DNA of 31,741 bases from contig JADINF010000028.1 of assembly GCA_017694145.1 (NCBI GenBank), forward strand, positions 1-31,741. Reading direction: 5' to 3'. Positions 30,201 through 31,741 of the stretch are shown here, piece after piece. Positions within the stretch are counted from its first letter, which is position 1; each line of letters begins with the position of its first letter. The DNA comes from Candidatus Stercoripulliclostridium pullicola (GTDB lineage: Bacteria > Bacillota > Clostridia > Christensenellales > DTU072). The position numbers and the translations under genes were made by a program. The notes beneath the pieces are model-generated. The model ran no database searches. It was not told where the DNA came from and saw only the letters and a program-made list of their open reading frames with translations.

Positions 30201-31271
30201 GAACTTGCACACGATATAGTCTATCGCGGGCTCGAAGCAGGCGCAGGTCTTGCCGGTCACCTCGTTGGGTATCTCGTCCAACGTGTAGCCGAGCGCTATT
30301 TTCGTGGAAACCTTCGCTATCGGATAGCCGGTAGCCTTGCTCGCGAGCGCGGACGAACGCGACACGCGGGGGTTCACTTCGATAACGGCGTATTCCATGG
30401 AGTCGGGATTGAGCGCGTACTGACAGTTACAGCCGCCCACTATGCCGAGCGCCGCCACTATGTCCAAAGAAGCGGAACGGAGCATCTCGTATTCCCTGTC
30501 CGAAAGGGTGAGCGCGGGCGCAACCACTATGCTGTCGCCGGTATGCACGCCCACGGGGTCCACGTTCTCCATACTGCACACCGCTATCGCGTTGCCGATA
30601 GCGTCGCGCATCGTCTCGAATTCTATCTCCTTCCAACCGTAAATGTATCTTTCGACAAGCACCTGGTGTATCGGCGAAACGTCGAGTCCCGTCGCCGCGA
30701 CCGAACGGAGCTCCTCCTCGTTGTACGCCACTCCGCCGCCGTTACCGCCCAGCGTGAACGCGGGTCGGATGATGACGGGATATCCTATGCGCTTCGCCAC
30801 CGCGAGCGCTTCCGAAAGCTCGTTGGCTATGTCGGAAGGTATACAGGGCTGACCGATGCTTTGCATCGTTTCTTTGAAAAGCTCCCTGTCCTCCGCTTTG
30901 CATATCGCTTCGGCGTTGGTACCTATGAGCCTGCAGTTGTGCGCCTTCAAAAAGCCCTCTTTCTCGAGCTGCATCGAAAGCGTGAGCCCCGTCTGCCCGC
31001 CCAGCGTACCGAGTATGCTGTCCGGTTTCTCTTTGACGATTATACGTTTGACCGTTTCCAGAGTGAGCGGCTCGAGATATATTTCGTCCGCGAGCGCTTT
31101 GTCCGTCATTATCGTAGCGGGATTGGAGTTGACGAGCACTACTTCGATGCCCGCCGCTTTCAGTACGCGGCAAGCCTGAGTACCCGCGTAATCGAATTCC
31201 GCCGCCTGTCCTATTACTATAGGTCCCGAACCTATAACAAGTACCTTTTTGATCCGTTTGTCAAGGGGCAT
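27255..31271 (-). CDS. carB: Carbamoyl-phosphate synthase large subunit fused to a DapF-like domain
   Basis: 1338 residues in one open frame; GGAGG precedes the ATG at 31271. Residues 1 to about 1060 are full-length CarB: two ATP-grasp halves (first with QAAEFDYAGTQACR, second with LGSGPIRIGQGIEFDYSS) and the MGS-like allosteric domain ending near SLDTANALADIL. Residues 1062-1338 are a full-length diaminopimelate-epimerase fold: FVKMQSLGND, RNFGIGSNGL, YNKDGS, SLGNPHMVTFVD, VNAEFV, WERANGE. Substrate-contact residues (N of YNKDGS, VNAEF, ER) are kept, but both catalytic Cys are Ser: S1132 in RTSGTS (codon TCG, 27876-27878) and S1281 in ASGTGA (codon TCC, 27429-27431). Epimerase activity is therefore doubtful. 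Coupled to carA (1 nt gap). Confidence 0.95.
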   Translation of the reverse strand: MPLDKRIKKVLVIGSGPIVIGQAAEFDYAGTQACRVLKAAGIEVVLVNSNPATIMTDKALADEIYLEPLTLETVKRIIVKEKPDSILGTLGGQTGLTLSMQLEKEGFLKAHNCRLIGTNAEAICKAEDRELFKETMQSIGQPCIPSDIANELSEALAVAKRIGYPVIIRPAFTLGGNGGGVAYNEEELRSVAATGLDVSPIHQVLVERYIYGWKEIEFETMRDAIGNAIAVCSMENVDPVGVHTGDSIVVAPALTLSDREYEMLRSASLDIVAALGIVGGCNCQYALNPDSMEYAVIEVNPRVSRSSALASKATGYPIAKVSTKIALGYTLDEIPNEVTGKTCACFEPAIDYIVCKFPKWPFDKFVYASRTLGTQMKATGEVMSIGANFESAVMKAVRGAEIGLDTLNAKGYDGKDVEAMLSNMDDLRLFTVFRAIKEGVSLDRIFEITRIDRFFLNKLKNLVDYEKEIAGKAIGEDTYLKGKRYGYTDKAIERISGHKVPVHRDPVYKMVDTCAAEFDAETPYFYATYDDENEALEHVDRNKKTILVLGSGPIRIGQGIEFDYSSVHCAWSIKKLGYDVAIVNNNPETVSTDFDVADRLYFEPLTPEDIDGILAVEKPVGVVVAFGGQTAIKLTKHLDGIGVRVMGTSADSIDAAEDRERFDALLEKVNFKRPKGFAVTSIQDAVSVANELGYPVLVRPSYVIGGQNMTIAYNDFDVEEYMNIILAQHIDNPVLIDKYLMGTELEVDVISDGKDVLLPGIMQHVERAGIHSGDSIAVYPPYNINDVMREKIVDCSTRLALLLGTRGLVNIQYVIYENELYVIEVNPRASRTIPYISKVTGIPMVDIATRIMLGENLADMGYGTGLAKTIPYVTAKVPVFSFEKLSNVNSILGPEMKSTGEVLGIGKTLQEALFKGLVSAGFKLKSEKENRGVYISVRDVDKYDAVKLAKKFMDVGVTIYATKGTADAIKGLGNDYVLVRDDDIYKYLEDGKIDFIVNTCPNTRSYIDAHTKLRTRALQLGIACMTSLDTANALADILASRFTERNTELVNLNKMRKEKLKINFVKMQSLGNDGVYLNNFNGEIVCPESMAILFSDRNFGIGSNGLAVIGKSDVADAKMEIYNKDGSDGRTSGTSLICSGKFLYDNGIVPKTTMTIETLSGIRQLTLFLSDGKVSGTSADMGKPILAPKDIPCSLEGDTVIDRAVRLRGKEYRVTCLSLGNPHMVTFVDRVDDVDLTKTGTAFEYAPFFPDRVNAEFVRVVNPNTLKLRVWERANGEVLASGTGACAAVVAAVLNGYCERGADVTVKTRGGDVVVNYDGEKVVMTSSANLVFEGVIRL

Positions 31272-31272
31272 A

Positions 31273-31741
31273 CTATTTATCCTCCGTCATCCTGCGTATG
31301 AATTGCTCGAAAAGTCCTTCCATATCCTTGGGACCCGCGCACGCCTCGGGATGGAATTGCACCGTCTGCGCGTCGAGCTCCGGATAAGCGACGCCTTCGC
31401 AGGTATTGTCGTTCACGTTGATATGGCTCACCTTACCCGCTTTGAGCGACGCGCCGTCCACGGCGTAACCGTGATTCTGCGAGGTTATCACCGTTCTGCC
31501 GCTCTCGAGGTCCTTCACCGGTTGGTTACCTCCGCGGTGTCCGTATTTGAGTTTAACGGTCTTGCCGCCCGTAGCGAGCGCCGTGAGCTGGTGTCCTAAG
31601 CAAATTCCGAAAAGCGGTTTTTTGCCGAGCAGATCTCTTACTATCGCTATTATTTCCTTGTTCTCGGCGGGGTCGCCGGGACCGTTCGAAAGCATTATGC
31701 CGTCCGGGTCGTCCTTGAGCACTTCCTCTGCGGGCGTGAAG
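31273..31741 (-). CDS. carA: Carbamoyl-phosphate synthase small subunit, C-terminal part
   Basis: Partial: enters from the right edge and shows about 155 C-terminal residues. Class I glutamine amidotransferase domain that supplies ammonia to CarB. The nucleophile motif GICLGHQ, the SNGPGDP oxyanion segment, TSQNHGYAV and the catalytic QFHPEACAGP are seen. TAG stop at 31273-31275, one base before the carB ATG; the carB ribosome site lies inside the carA end, so the two are coupled. Promoter and N-terminal domain lie outside the window. Confidence 0.96.
   Translation of the reverse strand, partial: FTPAEEVLKDDPDGIMLSNGPGDPAENKEIIAIVRDLLGKKPLFGICLGHQLTALATGGKTVKLKYGHRGGNQPVKDLESGRTVITSQNHGYAVDGASLKAGKVSHINVNDNTCEGVAYPELDAQTVQFHPEACAGPKDMEGLFEQFIRRMTEDK

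Noticed and set aside
27255..31271. Separate dapF gene starting at an internal Met near the end of CarB
   Set aside because: The frame is continuous, no Shine-Dalgarno sequence precedes the internal ATG, and there is no stop between the parts. A minor internal start cannot be excluded.

Overview
The window looks like a chromosomal segment of an uncultured member of the Bacillota, class Clostridia. Pointers are SpoVG, the rpmE-yqhQ-prmC-prfA gene order, a [FeFe]-hydrogenase/HATPase/DRTGG cluster, a DUF5685 protein, AAGGAG-type ribosome binding sites and TTGACA/TATAAT-type promoters. A Christensenellales-like gut lineage is possible but is only an impression from memory. There is no phage, insertion sequence, CRISPR array, rRNA or recognisable tRNA. 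Coding density is high and most genes lie on the minus strand.

Layout. 1-2286 (minus): operon nadE - DRTGG protein - RsbW-like HATPase - [FeFe] hydrogenase of the sensory type, cut by the left edge. 2297-3050: ung with its own promoter and terminator. 3061-3756: a tiny Cys-rich protein divergent from an ArsR-type regulator. 3786-8841 (minus): six-gene operon P-loop protein - thrC - trpS - DUF5685 - J-like/TPR/Cys-rich protein - membrane protein. 8878-13616 (minus): operon rpmE - yqhQ::prmC fusion - prfA - Re-citrate-synthase/isopropylmalate-synthase-like gene. 13653-16111 (minus): a zinc-less MDR oxidoreductase and murC. 16183-18155: spoVG (+) converging on an acyl-CoA ligase-like gene (-). 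18150-18926 (+): PRC-barrel protein. 18927-21137: a structured intergenic stretch, a Cys/Asn-repeat rubredoxin-like protein and an M1-type lipoprotein peptidase. 21138-22412: an intergenic block with a possible small RNA, then trxB (-). 22574-24893 (+): an RlmL-like RNA methyltransferase and a CDF transporter. 24935-27222 (-): yhbY, an M20 peptidase and a small membrane protein. 27255 to the right edge (-): carB fused to a dapF-like domain, and the 3' part of carA.

The genes are mostly housekeeping: translation (rpmE, prfA, prmC, trpS, RlmL-like, yhbY), amino-acid and nucleotide metabolism (thrC, carAB, the citrate-synthase-like enzyme, nadE), cell wall (murC) and redox (trxB, hydrogenase). 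The release-factor methyltransferase sits directly before its substrate gene prfA.

The most unusual points are: (1) a CarB-DapF fusion in which both DapF catalytic cysteines are serine; (2) a YqhQ-PrmC fusion; (3) a sensory-type hydrogenase with Ala in place of the proton-relay Cys of motif L1; (4) a DUF5685 protein with two Asp-rich motifs like those of class I isoprenoid synthases, coupled to an HPD-less J domain with a ten-Cys tail; (5) genes whose -10 box lies 5-6 nt before the start codon and that lack a Shine-Dalgarno sequence, so probably leaderless (ung, murC, the AMP ligase, RlmL-like); (6) a protein with Asn-Cys-Ser heptads encoded by a 21-bp tandem repeat, next to a cluster of GTTAC/GTAAC motifs.
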